In this document: positions 1-5,972 of the stretch, in pieces
How positions within the stretch are numbered: position 1 is the first letter of the stretch
How the letters are laid out: each line of letters begins with the position of its first letter
Assembly (NCBI GenBank): GCA_945829445.1
Contig: CALZUY010000097.1
Location: forward strand, 1 to 7,743
DNA length: 7,743 nucleotides
Reading direction: 5' to 3'
DNA from: Butyricicoccus_A sp945486175
GTDB taxonomy: Bacteria; Bacillota; Clostridia; Oscillospirales; Butyricicoccaceae
Notes under the pieces: generated by a model
What the model was told of the DNA's origin: nothing
Databases searched by the model: none
The model's input: the letters and a program-made list of their open reading frames with translations, nothing else
Position numbers and translations under genes: made by a program

Positions 1-140
1 CGGTCACGGTCGCGGTCACAATCGCAGTCACGATCGCGGTCACGGTCGCGGTTGCAATCACGGTCACGATCATGATCGCACTTTTTCTGCTCCTTGCAGT
101 CAGGTCCGCCAGCGCGTGCCATAATGGTCTCGAAATCCAT
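1..140 (-). CDS. 5' part of an unrecognised gene with an Asp-Arg/Cys dipeptide repeat (runs off the left edge)
   Basis: Only the first 46 codons are in the window. The ATG at 138-140 is preceded by AGGAG (complement of 150-154) at a spacing of 9 nt, which fixes strand and start. Residues 1-20 are ordinary (MDFETIMARAGGPDC...), with Cys15. From Cys21 to the window edge every second residue is Asp (one Asn at 30), alternating with Arg, Cys or His; Cys sits at 21, 29, 39 and 41. The DNA shows the same periodicity through GAC/GAT alternating with CGT/CGC. I do not recognise a family. The dense Asp/Cys/His content could bind metal, or this could simply be an expanded low-complexity tail; neither is shown. 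No convincing promoter is visible in the roughly 90 nt upstream. The product length and C-terminus are unknown because the gene continues outside the window. Confidence 0.6.
   Translation of the reverse strand, partial: MDFETIMARAGGPDCKEQKKCDHDRDRDCNRDRDRDRDCDCDRDRD
3..78 (-). repeat. Degenerate tandem hexanucleotide-like repeat encoding (Asp-Arg/Cys)n
   Basis: Read on the minus strand, the segment is a chain of GAY-CGY units with TGC/TGT, AAC or CAT substitutions, in steps of 6 nt. The third positions vary (GAC/GAT, CGC/CGT), so the DNA is less regular than the protein pattern. This suggests either an old slippage expansion or selection on the amino-acid pattern. It continues past the window edge. 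There are no spaced identical repeats, so it is not a CRISPR array. Confidence 0.7.
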
Positions 141-229
141 AGGAATGCTCTCCTGTCTGAATAATCTGAGGGGCGCTTTTGCCGTCCCTGTATCATTCTA
201 TGCCTTTCCCCGGCGCATCGTGACACAGG

Positions 230-257
230 AAAAGGGCGCAGCCAACCGGCTGCGCCC
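230..257 (-). terminator. Rho-independent terminator after the membrane cyclase-like gene
   Basis: A perfect 10-bp GC-rich stem, GGGCGCAGCC (234-243) with GGCTGCGCCC (248-257), closes a 4-nt loop AACC. On the minus strand it is followed by TTTT (complement of 230-233). It begins 5 nt after the stop of the gene ending at 263. The same stem with another loop occurs at 1734-1757. Confidence 0.85.
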
Positions 258-262
258 TAACT

Positions 263-928
263 TTATGCACAGGATGTACAGGCATTGCCCTCTGCGGCAT
301 CGCGTTCTTTTTTCTTTATTCCATGCAGGAAATAAATATAGATCACATCAAAAATAAAGCAGATTATACCGGTCACAAGAATAAAGGTGTTGCCCTCCAT
401 GGTGCCATAAATCGTCGGCGTCAGAGTGCCGATGCATTTGCTCACGGCAATCAGCATGGTCTGACCTTTGGAGGATTTCCGGCGGTTCAGCATATACAGA
501 TAAGCCACACTCATGGCAATGTTCTGCAAATATGCAGAATATTTCTCACCCGCAACATCGCCAAACTCGGCAATGAAAAGGAACTGAAATACAATACAGG
601 CGACTAGCACCAGCACAGACCAGGGGACAAACCACTTTCTCCCCAATTCGCCTTCCGCTTCTTCCCTGCCGAATTTAAAGTAGGTCACAACGATGAAAAT
701 ATCCAGCAGGAACCAGACTGCATTTGCTATGGCCTGTGCACCGATCGTTCCACGGACAAACAGATCCGTATAGGCATAAATGCCCTCCCACGCGATATTC
801 AGGCCGAGGGCAAACAGCGGCATGCAGTAGGTCTTCTGTTTAAAGCCGGTGCGAATGGAATCCACATACACCAGTGACCAGCAGACGCCGCTTGCGGCAA
901 TCAACAGAGTGATGATAAGTTGTCTCAT
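263..928 (-). CDS. Seven-helix membrane protein resembling Pyr4/PaxB-type transmembrane terpene cyclases
   Basis: The product is 221 aa. The ATG at 926-928 has AGGAGG (complement of 934-939) 5 nt upstream. Hydrophobic segments at about 3-25, 36-53, 62-84, 102-122, 131-147, 156-174 and 181-202 give seven helices, as in the Pyr4/PaxB/AtmB family, and the length is close to the family's usual 220-250 aa. Family-like features include the block with YCMPLF then NIAWE (44-48), a lone AEFG (120-123) after helix 4, and FDVIYIYF (193-200) in helix 7 followed by a basic tail. In fungal Pyr4, a Glu and an Asp at corresponding places are known to be needed for protonating an epoxide or olefin to start cyclisation; here they would be Glu48 and Asp194. 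The assignment rests on remembered family motifs, not on a search. No prenyltransferase or prenyl diphosphate synthase lies in the window, so substrate and even cyclase activity are inference. The tail ends with a CxxC (Cys217, Cys220). The gene is transcribed divergently from a TetR regulator and probably controlled by it. Alternative: an uncharacterised 7-TM family of similar fold. Confidence 0.65.
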   Translation of the reverse strand: MRQLIITLLIAASGVCWSLVYVDSIRTGFKQKTYCMPLFALGLNIAWEGIYAYTDLFVRGTIGAQAIANAVWFLLDIFIVVTYFKFGREEAEGELGRKWFVPWSVLVLVACIVFQFLFIAEFGDVAGEKYSAYLQNIAMSVAYLYMLNRRKSSKGQTMLIAVSKCIGTLTPTIYGTMEGNTFILVTGIICFIFDVIYIYFLHGIKKKERDAAEGNACTSCA

Positions 929-933
929 GATTT

Positions 934-939
934 CCTCCT
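934..939 (-). promoter_or_regulatory. Ribosome-binding site of the membrane cyclase-like gene
   Basis: A perfect AGGAGG on the minus strand, 5 nt before the ATG at 928. It supports this start and implies efficient translation. Confidence 0.8.
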
Positions 940-1022
940 CTTTCCGGGATCATGCCCATGCAGACGAAAATACATCCGTTCCCACGAGGTATGTGTATCT
1001 GCATACTTCGCGCTCTTTTACC

Positions 1023-1036
1023 TTGACATATGTCAA
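1023..1036. promoter_or_regulatory. Perfect 14-bp palindrome, probable TetR operator
   Basis: TTGACATATGTCAA is its own reverse complement. It covers the -35 of the plus-strand promoter and lies at about +8 to +21 of the minus-strand transcript. A dimeric TetR-type repressor bound here would block both genes. A looser inverted repeat, GTATG (989-993) with CATAC (1002-1006), lies further into the membrane gene's leader. Confidence 0.6.
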
Positions 1037-1051
1037 AGATTCTGGTAGCAT
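1023..1051 (+). promoter_or_regulatory. Promoter for the TetR-family regulator
   Basis: A consensus -35 TTGACA (1023-1028), a 17-nt spacer, then TAGCAT (1046-1051, 4 of 6 matches) preceded by TGG, an extended -10 arrangement. The expected start is near 1058, about 60 nt before the ATG at 1119. The -35 is embedded in the palindrome at 1023-1036. Confidence 0.6.
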
Positions 1052-1078
1052 TGTAAGCAAAAGTTAGATATTTGTCAA
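1050..1078 (-). promoter_or_regulatory. Promoter for the membrane cyclase-like gene
   Basis: On the minus strand there is a consensus -35 TTGACA (complement of 1073-1078), exactly 17 nt, then -10 TACAAT (complement of 1050-1055, 5 of 6 matches). Transcription would start near 1043, giving a leader of about 115 nt before the ATG at 928. The -10 overlaps that of the opposing regulator promoter by two bases. Confidence 0.7.
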
Positions 1079-1118
1079 TGTTTTGCGCGCAACTTATACA
1101 TTGGGAGGTGGAATGTCC

Positions 1119-1709
1119 ATGTATCAGGGAAACAACCCGACCGCGCTGCAGTCACAGCGTTGGATTGCGGAAAGCCTCATCGCACTGATGCAGGAAAAGC
1201 CTTATGCGCAGATTACCATTCAGAACATCTGCAAACGCGCTGATCTGTCACGCCAGACATTTTACAATACGTTTTCTTCCAGGGAGGAGGTACTGCGCTT
1301 CTGTCTGCGCGAACAATATATGCAACAGTTCCAGCGTTTTGATACAAAGCCTATGATTTCCCTGCGGGAAACTGTAGAGGCTTTTACCAGTGTGCTGGAC
1401 GGAAACCGTGTTCTGCTGCAATCCATGCTGGACAATCATTTAGAAAACATCATCACCGATGAGATCGCAAAATGTGTATCGCTGTTCGCGAACCGCTTCG
1501 TCAGCCACCGGGATGACAGCCTGCCCTACAGTGAGGCGCTGCTCAGCGGCGCGCTGGCGCATCTGCTGCTGTGCTGGTTCCAGCAGCCGCAGCCGATTTC
1601 GATTCAGGCACTCACAGAACTGCTCTCGGCGTTTTTGTCGGGACAGCTGTATATCTTTGAACCCGACCGGAACGATCCGGTTTCTCCCGGCTGTATGCCT
1701 CAGAGATAA
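1119..1709 (+). CDS. TetR/AcrR-family transcriptional regulator
   Basis: The product is 196 aa from the ATG at 1119. GGAGG (1104-1108) lies 10 nt upstream. An in-frame ATG at 1113 and a TTG at 1083 are possible, but 1113 is too close to the ribosome-binding site and 1083 lies upstream of it. The N-terminal domain is typical: a helix with QRWIAESLIALMQEKPY (13-29), then the helix-turn-helix ITIQNICKRADLSRQTFYNTF (32-52), and SSREEVL leading into the ligand-binding half. The C-terminal part is helical and not recognisably specific, so the ligand cannot be told. It is divergent from the seven-helix membrane gene, with overlapping promoters and a palindrome between them. The likely role is repression of itself and its neighbour, relieved by a small, possibly lipophilic ligand; that is inference from arrangement. 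The gene ends 21 nt before a bidirectional terminator. Confidence 0.9.
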   Translation: MYQGNNPTALQSQRWIAESLIALMQEKPYAQITIQNICKRADLSRQTFYNTFSSREEVLRFCLREQYMQQFQRFDTKPMISLRETVEAFTSVLDGNRVLLQSMLDNHLENIITDEIAKCVSLFANRFVSHRDDSLPYSEALLSGALAHLLLCWFQQPQPISIQALTELLSAFLSGQLYIFEPDRNDPVSPGCMPQR

Positions 1710-1729
1710 CAGGCAAATATCTGCACGCG

Positions 1730-1765
1730 AAAAGGGCGCAGCCAGCTGGCTGCGCCCTTCTTTTT
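1730..1765. terminator. Bidirectional terminator between the TetR gene and glnQ
   Basis: Stem GGGCGCAGCC (1734-1743) with GGCTGCGCCC (1748-1757), loop AGCT. On the plus strand it is followed by TTCTTTTTG and ends the regulator transcript; on the minus strand it is followed by TTTT (complement of 1730-1733) and ends the glnPQ transcript. The two stem arms are identical to those at 234-257, and the AGCT loop makes the whole 24 nt a perfect palindrome. Confidence 0.9.
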
Positions 1766-1777
1766 GTACAGGGTATT

Positions 1778-2506
1778 TTACTTGTTGGAAACCGCGCTGA
1801 GGAATGCTTTGGTGCGCTCCTGCTGCGGGTTGTCGAAGATCTGCTCCGGCGTGCCCTCCTCGGTGATGACACCGTCGGACATGAACAGAACGCGGTCTGC
1901 CACGTCGCGGGCAAAGCCCATCTCGTGCGTGACGACGACCATCGTCATGCCGTCCTTTGCGAGCGCCTTCATAACATCCAGAACCTCTCCGACCATCTCC
2001 GGGTCGAGTGCGCTGGTCGGCTCATCGAACAGGATTGCCTTCGGATTCATTGCCAGCGAACGCGCGATCGCGACACGCTGCTTCTGACCGCCGGACAGCT
2101 GTGCCGGATAGACATCTGCCTTTTCAGCCAGTCCGACGCGGGTGAGCAGCTCCATCGCCTTTTTCTCAGCTTCCGCTTCGCTCATCAGCTTCTGCTTGAC
2201 CGGTGCAAGTGTCAGGTTTTCCATAACGGTCAGATGGTTGAACAGATTAAAATGCTGGAATACCATGCTCAGCTTCTGGCGGATCTTGTTGATATCATTC
2301 GACCGGTCAGTGACATCCTGTCCGTCGAAAATGATCTGTCCGCCTGTCGGCTCTTCCAGACGATTGAGGCAGCGCAGGAAGGTACTCTTGCCCGAACCGG
2401 ACGGGCCGATGACAACAACGCATTCACCCGGTTTGATGTGACAGTCAATCTTTTTGAGAACCTGCAGCTCGCCAAAGTCCTTCTTTAAATCCTTAACGAT
2501 TATCAC
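1778..2506 (-). CDS. glnQ: Polar amino acid ABC transporter ATP-binding protein
   Basis: The product is 242 aa from a GTG at 2504-2506, giving MIIVKDLKKDFGELQVL, the usual start of this family. AAAGGAGG lies about 10 nt upstream inside the end of glnP. An in-frame TTG at 2527 would overlap that ribosome-binding site and is less likely. All ABC motifs are present in this numbering: Walker A GPSGSGKS (34-41), Q-loop at Gln84, signature LSGGQ (137-141), Walker B ILFDE (158-162) and H-loop His194 in VVTHEMGFA. The sequence closely matches GlnQ/ArtP-type ATPases, which drive uptake of glutamine and other polar amino acids. The start overlaps the glnP stop by 14 nt, so the two are probably translationally coupled, matching the need for equal amounts of ATPase and permease. 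It is followed by the terminator at 1734-1757. Confidence 0.93.
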   Translation of the reverse strand: MIIVKDLKKDFGELQVLKKIDCHIKPGECVVVIGPSGSGKSTFLRCLNRLEEPTGGQIIFDGQDVTDRSNDINKIRQKLSMVFQHFNLFNHLTVMENLTLAPVKQKLMSEAEAEKKAMELLTRVGLAEKADVYPAQLSGGQKQRVAIARSLAMNPKAILFDEPTSALDPEMVGEVLDVMKALAKDGMTMVVVTHEMGFARDVADRVLFMSDGVITEEGTPEQIFDNPQQERTKAFLSAVSNK

Positions 2507-4715
2507 TCTGACGCAGCCTCCTTTCAATGACAGCGAGAATCTTGGTCATAATCTTGACGATGATATAGTAAACAATTGCAACTGCAATCAGCGGCAGGAA
2601 TGCCTGATAGGTGCGCGATACGATGAAGTCGCCCGCCTTGGTCAGGTCAACGATAGCGACATAACCGACAATGGAGGTCTCCTTGACCAGCGTGATCATT
2701 TCGTTGCCGAGCGCCGGAATGACATTCTTGATCGCCTGCGGCAGGATGATATAACGCATGGTTTCACCGTAGGTAAAGCCGAGCGAACGGCCGCCCTCCA
2801 TCTGTCCAATATCGACAGCAAGGATGCCGGCACGGATGTTTTCAGCGACATATGCACCGCTGTTGATACCAAACGACAGGATTGCCGCGATATACGCATA
2901 CCGGCTGCGGAAAATAACCATGAACATAATCAGCAGCTGAACCATTGCCGGCGTGCCGCGGATGATGTCGATATATGCGCCGGCAATGCGGGACATGACG
3001 GTTTTGCGCTTCTTGCGCGTTTCCGTCAGCTTCATCAGTGCGAGAATAAAGCCGAGTGCAATGCCCAGAATACCTGCACAGAAGGAAATGCCAATCGTGA
3101 CGCCGAGACCCTTTGCCATCAGCTGATAGCCGTTGGTATCGACAAAGACATACTTGAGGTTATTCAGGAATTCCTGGAAAACATTATCCGATTCTTCCTT
3201 TTCCGTGCCCGTGTTGCCCTCGATGTATTCGGCAACCAGCGCATCAAATGTACCGTCTTCCTTGATTTTTGCAAGACCGCTGTTGATCTTTTCCAGCAGT
3301 TCGGTATCGCCCTTGGTTACGGCGATTGCATATTCCTCGGTAGAGGTGTCGTCCTCAATCAGCTTGAGCTTGTCGCTGTTGCTGGCAACAAAATTCTCTG
3401 CCGGGTTCTTATCGATGACAACTGCATCGACGCCGCCGTTGTTCAGCGAAACAATGGCGTCTGTGCCCTTCTTGAAGCGCTTGACTTCAGTGCTTTCGTC
3501 AGTGATGATATCGTTATCCTCACCCGGCGTGCACAGCAGGTCACCGGTTGTGCCCTCCTGTACAGCAACCTTCTTGCCATTCAGGTCAGCCAGACAGGTG
3601 ATATCGCTGTCCTTTGCAACGACAATGCACTGTGTTGCGGTATAATAGCTGTCAGAGAAATCAACCGACTGCTTGCGCTCATCCGTGACTGTCATGCCCG
3701 CGATGACCGCATCCAGGCTGCCCGTGGACAGCGACGCAATCAGCGACTTGAATTCCATGTTGGTGATCTTGACCTCAAAGCCCTCGGCCTCGCCGATTGC
3801 CTTGATGATCGCCATATCAAAGCCGTCCGGCTCGCCGTTATCGCCAATATACTCAAACGGCGGGAATTCCGCATTGGTGCCAACATTGACAACCAGCTTT
3901 TCGCCGTCATCCGCAGGCGCTTCCTCTTCCGTATCGCCGCCGATATACTCAGCTACCAGCTTGTCAAATGTGCCGTCTTCCTTGATCTTCTTCAGGCCGC
4001 TGTTGATGCGGTCGAGCAGCTCAGGATTGCCCTTGCCAACGGCAATTGCATATTCCTCTGTAGATGTCTCGTCCTCGATCAGCTTGAGCTTGCCTTCGTT
4101 GTTTGCAACAAAAGTCTCCGCCGGGTTCTTATCGATGACAACCGCATCGACACCGCCGTTGTTCAGCGTGACAACAGCATCCGTGCCCTTCTTAAAGCGC
4201 TTGACCTCTGTGCTCGCATCCGTGATGACATCATTGTCCTCGCCCGGCGTGCACAGCAGATCGCCGGTCGTGCCTTCCTGAACTGCAACCTTCTTGCCGT
4301 TCAGGTCTGCCAGGCAGGTGATGTCGCTGTCCACCGGAACGACAATACACTGCTTTGCAGTGTAATAGCTGTCGGAGAAATCAACCGACTGCTTGCGCTC
4401 GTCCGTAACCGTCATGCCTGCAATGACCGCGTCCAGGCTGCCTGTAGACAGTGACGCAATCAGCGACTTGAATTCCATATTGACGATTTTGACTTCAAAG
4501 CCCTCGGCTTCGCCGATCGCTTTGATGACCGCCATATCGAATCCATCCGGTTCGCCGTCGTTGCCAATGTACTCAAACGGCGGGAATTCTGCGTTGGTGC
4601 CGACGGTGATTACGTCTGTTGCCTGTGCCGGCTTGGTAACGGGAAAGAACATACCGCCCAAAACTGCCAGACAGGCCAGACACATCGCCAGCACGCGTTT
4701 CGTGCTCTTTTTCAT
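2493..4715 (-). CDS. glnP: GlnP-type fusion: signal peptide, two tandem substrate-binding domains and permease of an amino acid ABC transporter
   Basis: The product is 740 aa, close to the roughly 710 aa of the lactococcal GlnP with the same layout. The ATG at 4713-4715 follows AGAAGGG with 8 nt spacing. Residues 1-32 form a signal sequence (KKSTKR, hydrophobic stretch, then AQA). Binding domain 1 spans about 35-258, an acidic linker about 259-272, binding domain 2 about 275-498, a second linker to about 513, and the permease about 520-740. Each binding domain has GTNAEFPPFEY, TDERKQSVDFSDSYY (Arg107 and Arg347, expected to hold the carboxylate) and DAVVIDKNPAE (Asp195 and Asp435, expected to hold the amino group), as in polar amino acid binding proteins. 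The permease has several membrane helices, RGTPAMVQ (586-593) and the EAA-type loop around 640-671 (EGGRSLGF...LPQAI) that contacts GlnQ. The likely substrate is glutamine or a related polar amino acid, but specificity cannot be read from sequence. The two binding domains differ at only about 25 of 224 positions, which is unusually close. The gene lies downstream of ilvE and overlaps glnQ. Confidence 0.93.
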   Translation of the reverse strand: MKKSTKRVLAMCLACLAVLGGMFFPVTKPAQATDVITVGTNAEFPPFEYIGNDGEPDGFDMAVIKAIGEAEGFEVKIVNMEFKSLIASLSTGSLDAVIAGMTVTDERKQSVDFSDSYYTAKQCIVVPVDSDITCLADLNGKKVAVQEGTTGDLLCTPGEDNDVITDASTEVKRFKKGTDAVVTLNNGGVDAVVIDKNPAETFVANNEGKLKLIEDETSTEEYAIAVGKGNPELLDRINSGLKKIKEDGTFDKLVAEYIGGDTEEEAPADDGEKLVVNVGTNAEFPPFEYIGDNGEPDGFDMAIIKAIGEAEGFEVKITNMEFKSLIASLSTGSLDAVIAGMTVTDERKQSVDFSDSYYTATQCIVVAKDSDITCLADLNGKKVAVQEGTTGDLLCTPGEDNDIITDESTEVKRFKKGTDAIVSLNNGGVDAVVIDKNPAENFVASNSDKLKLIEDDTSTEEYAIAVTKGDTELLEKINSGLAKIKEDGTFDALVAEYIEGNTGTEKEESDNVFQEFLNNLKYVFVDTNGYQLMAKGLGVTIGISFCAGILGIALGFILALMKLTETRKKRKTVMSRIAGAYIDIIRGTPAMVQLLIMFMVIFRSRYAYIAAILSFGINSGAYVAENIRAGILAVDIGQMEGGRSLGFTYGETMRYIILPQAIKNVIPALGNEMITLVKETSIVGYVAIVDLTKAGDFIVSRTYQAFLPLIAVAIVYYIIVKIMTKILAVIERRLRQSDNR
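3222..3893 (-). repeat. Internal direct repeat, copy 2 (second substrate-binding domain of GlnP)
   Basis: Encodes residues 275-498. It is displaced by exactly 720 nt (240 codons) from copy 1 at 3942-4613 and aligns to it without gaps. About 199 of 224 residues are identical by my count, and all ligand-contact motifs are conserved. The DNA is also very similar, with scattered mostly third-position changes. Confidence 0.9.
3942..4613 (-). repeat. Internal direct repeat, copy 1 (first substrate-binding domain of GlnP)
   Basis: Encodes residues 35-258, directly after the signal peptide. It pairs with copy 2 at 3222-3893. Differences cluster at surface-like or linker positions, for example PV at 127-128 against AK at 367-368, and NEG at 206-208 against NSD. 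Confidence 0.9.
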
Positions 4716-4743
4716 GTGTTTGTCCCTTCTTTCATTTTTTTAC

Positions 4744-4790
4744 AAAAAAGAGGATGAGGCCTACGAAAGACACTCGTGGTCTCATCCTCT
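4744..4790 (-). terminator. Hairpin terminator or attenuator between ilvE and glnP
   Basis: Perfect 10-bp arms AGAGGATGAG (4749-4758) and CTCATCCTCT (4781-4790). Inside them, ACGA (4763-4766) pairs with TCGT (4774-4777) and CC (4760-4761) with GG (4778-4779), making one long stem with a 7-nt loop. On the minus strand a T tract follows (complement of 4744-4749). It starts 24 nt after the ilvE stop and ends 28 nt before the glnP ATG. The plus-strand side is also T-rich (ATTTTATTTT), so the hairpin may work in both directions. No T-box sequence is visible. Confidence 0.75.
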
Positions 4791-4813
4791 ATTTTATTTT
4801 ACAGTTAATTCAG

Positions 4814-5881
4814 TTATTCAACCGGAACGGTCCAGCCCAGTTCGTCGTCCAGAGTACCCCACTGGATACCGGTCAGCGTGTCGTACAGCTTGTGCGTTAC
4901 CGGTCCGATTTCGCCGTTGTTGATGTAAGCAACCTGATCCTCAAAGCGCAGCTCGCCAACCGGAGAGATAACCGCAGCCGTACCGGTGCCGAATACCTCT
5001 TCCAGCTTGCCTTCCTCGGAAGCCTTCATGACATCTGCAATCGGCAGACGCTCTTCGGAAACAGTATAGCCCCAATGCTTGAGCAGGTCAATGCAGGAAC
5101 GGCGGGTAACACCCGGCAGAACGGTGCCGACACACGGAGCGGTGTAAATGGTGCCGTCAATCTTGAAGAAGCAGTTCATGGAGCCGACTTCCTCGACATA
5201 CTTGTGCTCTACGCCATCCAGCCACAGGGTCTGCTCATAGCCGAGGTCATGTGCCTTGACCTGGGAGATCAGGGATGCTGCATAGTTGCCGCCGCACTTG
5301 GTAAAGCCGGTGCCGCCCGGGCATGCACGGGTGTATTCGTCCTCGACGAAAATCTTAACCGGGTTGATGCCGGTGGAGTAATACGCGCCGACCGGGGAGC
5401 AGATGATGATGAACTGATGCGTCTTGGAAGTGCGGACGCCCAGATGCGGCTCCGTTGCGATGACAAACGGGCGGATGTACAGCGAGGTGCCCGGCTCAGA
5501 CGGAACCCAGTCCTCCTCGACCTTGACGATTGCCTTGACTGCCTGGACAAAATCCTCGACCGGCAGGGTCGGCAGGCACATACGCTTGTTGGTGTTGATC
5601 ATGCGCTCTGCATTGCAGTCCGGGCGGAACAGCTGGACGCTGCCATCCGGCTTGCGGTATGCCTTCAGACCTTCAAACGACTCCATTGCGTAATGCAGAA
5701 CCATGGCAGCCGGGTCGATGGAAAGCGGCTGATACGGCACGATACGCGCGTCATGCCAGCCGATGCCCTCGGTGTGGTCGATGATCAGCATATTGTCGGT
5801 GTAGAAAATGCCAAAACCCAGATGTTTGGAATCCGGTTTAGCCTTCTTTTCTGTTGCCGGAGTAATTTTGATGTTAAGCAT
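4814..5881 (-). CDS. ilvE: Branched-chain amino acid aminotransferase
   Basis: A PLP enzyme that interconverts leucine, isoleucine or valine with their 2-oxo acids, using 2-oxoglutarate/glutamate as partner; the last step of their synthesis and first of their breakdown. The product is 355 aa from the ATG at 5879-5881. A GTG at 5893 would add four residues (MKYN), and neither start has a strong ribosome-binding site. It belongs to the longer, eukaryote-like class II BCAT group: LGFGIFYTDNM, GWHDARIVPYQPLSIDPAA, HYAMESFEGLKAYR, TSLYIRPF, GGTGFTKCGGNYAAS with the expected PLP lysine at 195, EEVGSMNCFF, and FGTGTAAVISPVGEL near the C-terminus. The sequence is full length and intact. It has its own promoter (5944-5972) and is followed by a hairpin, then the glutamine-type transporter genes in the same direction. 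Uptake of amino-group donors next to a transaminase makes metabolic sense, though joint transcription is not proven. Confidence 0.95.
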   Translation of the reverse strand: MLNIKITPATEKKAKPDSKHLGFGIFYTDNMLIIDHTEGIGWHDARIVPYQPLSIDPAAMVLHYAMESFEGLKAYRKPDGSVQLFRPDCNAERMINTNKRMCLPTLPVEDFVQAVKAIVKVEEDWVPSEPGTSLYIRPFVIATEPHLGVRTSKTHQFIIICSPVGAYYSTGINPVKIFVEDEYTRACPGGTGFTKCGGNYAASLISQVKAHDLGYEQTLWLDGVEHKYVEEVGSMNCFFKIDGTIYTAPCVGTVLPGVTRRSCIDLLKHWGYTVSEERLPIADVMKASEEGKLEEVFGTGTAAVISPVGELRFEDQVAYINNGEIGPVTHKLYDTLTGIQWGTLDDELGWTVPVE

Positions 5882-5943
5882 GTTATATTTCACTCTTTTC
5901 CCGCCATACAGCGAATTTCATTAATAATAATATGTATAAGAGT

Positions 5944-5972
5944 ATTTTATATAACTTGCCTGCACATTGCAA
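5944..5972 (-). promoter_or_regulatory. ilvE: Promoter for ilvE
   Basis: On the minus strand there is TTGCAA (complement of 5967-5972, 4 of 6 matches), a 17-nt spacer, then TAAAAT (complement of 5944-5949, 5 of 6). The expected start is near 5937, giving a leader of about 55 nt. Just upstream lies an inverted repeat, CGGCA (5981-5985) with TGCCG (5992-5996) around six T, and the palindrome CGTTAACG, either of which could be an operator. Confidence 0.6.

Noticed and set aside
1..80. Possible CRISPR array or repeat-rich non-coding element
   Set aside because: The repetition is in 6-nt steps without unique spacers and keeps one open reading frame.
1..170. Plus-strand open frames through the left-edge repeat, one hydrophobic (Val/Thr/Ile/Ala alternation then a Leu-rich stretch), one Arg-Ser and one Gly-His rich
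   Set aside because: All are forced by the hexanucleotide periodicity and have no visible start in the window. The minus-strand frame has an ATG with a well-placed AGGAG, so it is preferred. The hydrophobic frame cannot be fully excluded without upstream sequence.
1083..1118. Longer TetR start at a TTG (1083) or ATG (1113)
   Set aside because: The GGAGG at 1104-1108 lies downstream of the TTG and only 4 nt from the ATG at 1113, whereas the ATG at 1119 is properly spaced and begins a normal family N-terminus.
2454..4454. Long plus-strand open frame (over 600 codons) opposite glnP
   Set aside because: It is the antisense shadow of glnP: its composition is low in family signals, it repeats with the 720-nt period of the binding domains, and the opposite strand has clear domains throughout.
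5883..5921. Short minus-strand upstream reading frame (12 codons, MKFAVWREKSEI) ending one base before the ilvE ATG
   Set aside because: It has no ribosome-binding site and no run of Leu, Ile or Val codons as expected of an attenuation leader peptide, so it is most likely chance.
5882..5937. T-box or other riboswitch in the ilvE leader
   Set aside because: The predicted leader is only about 55 nt, lacks a T-box core sequence and has no terminator hairpin.
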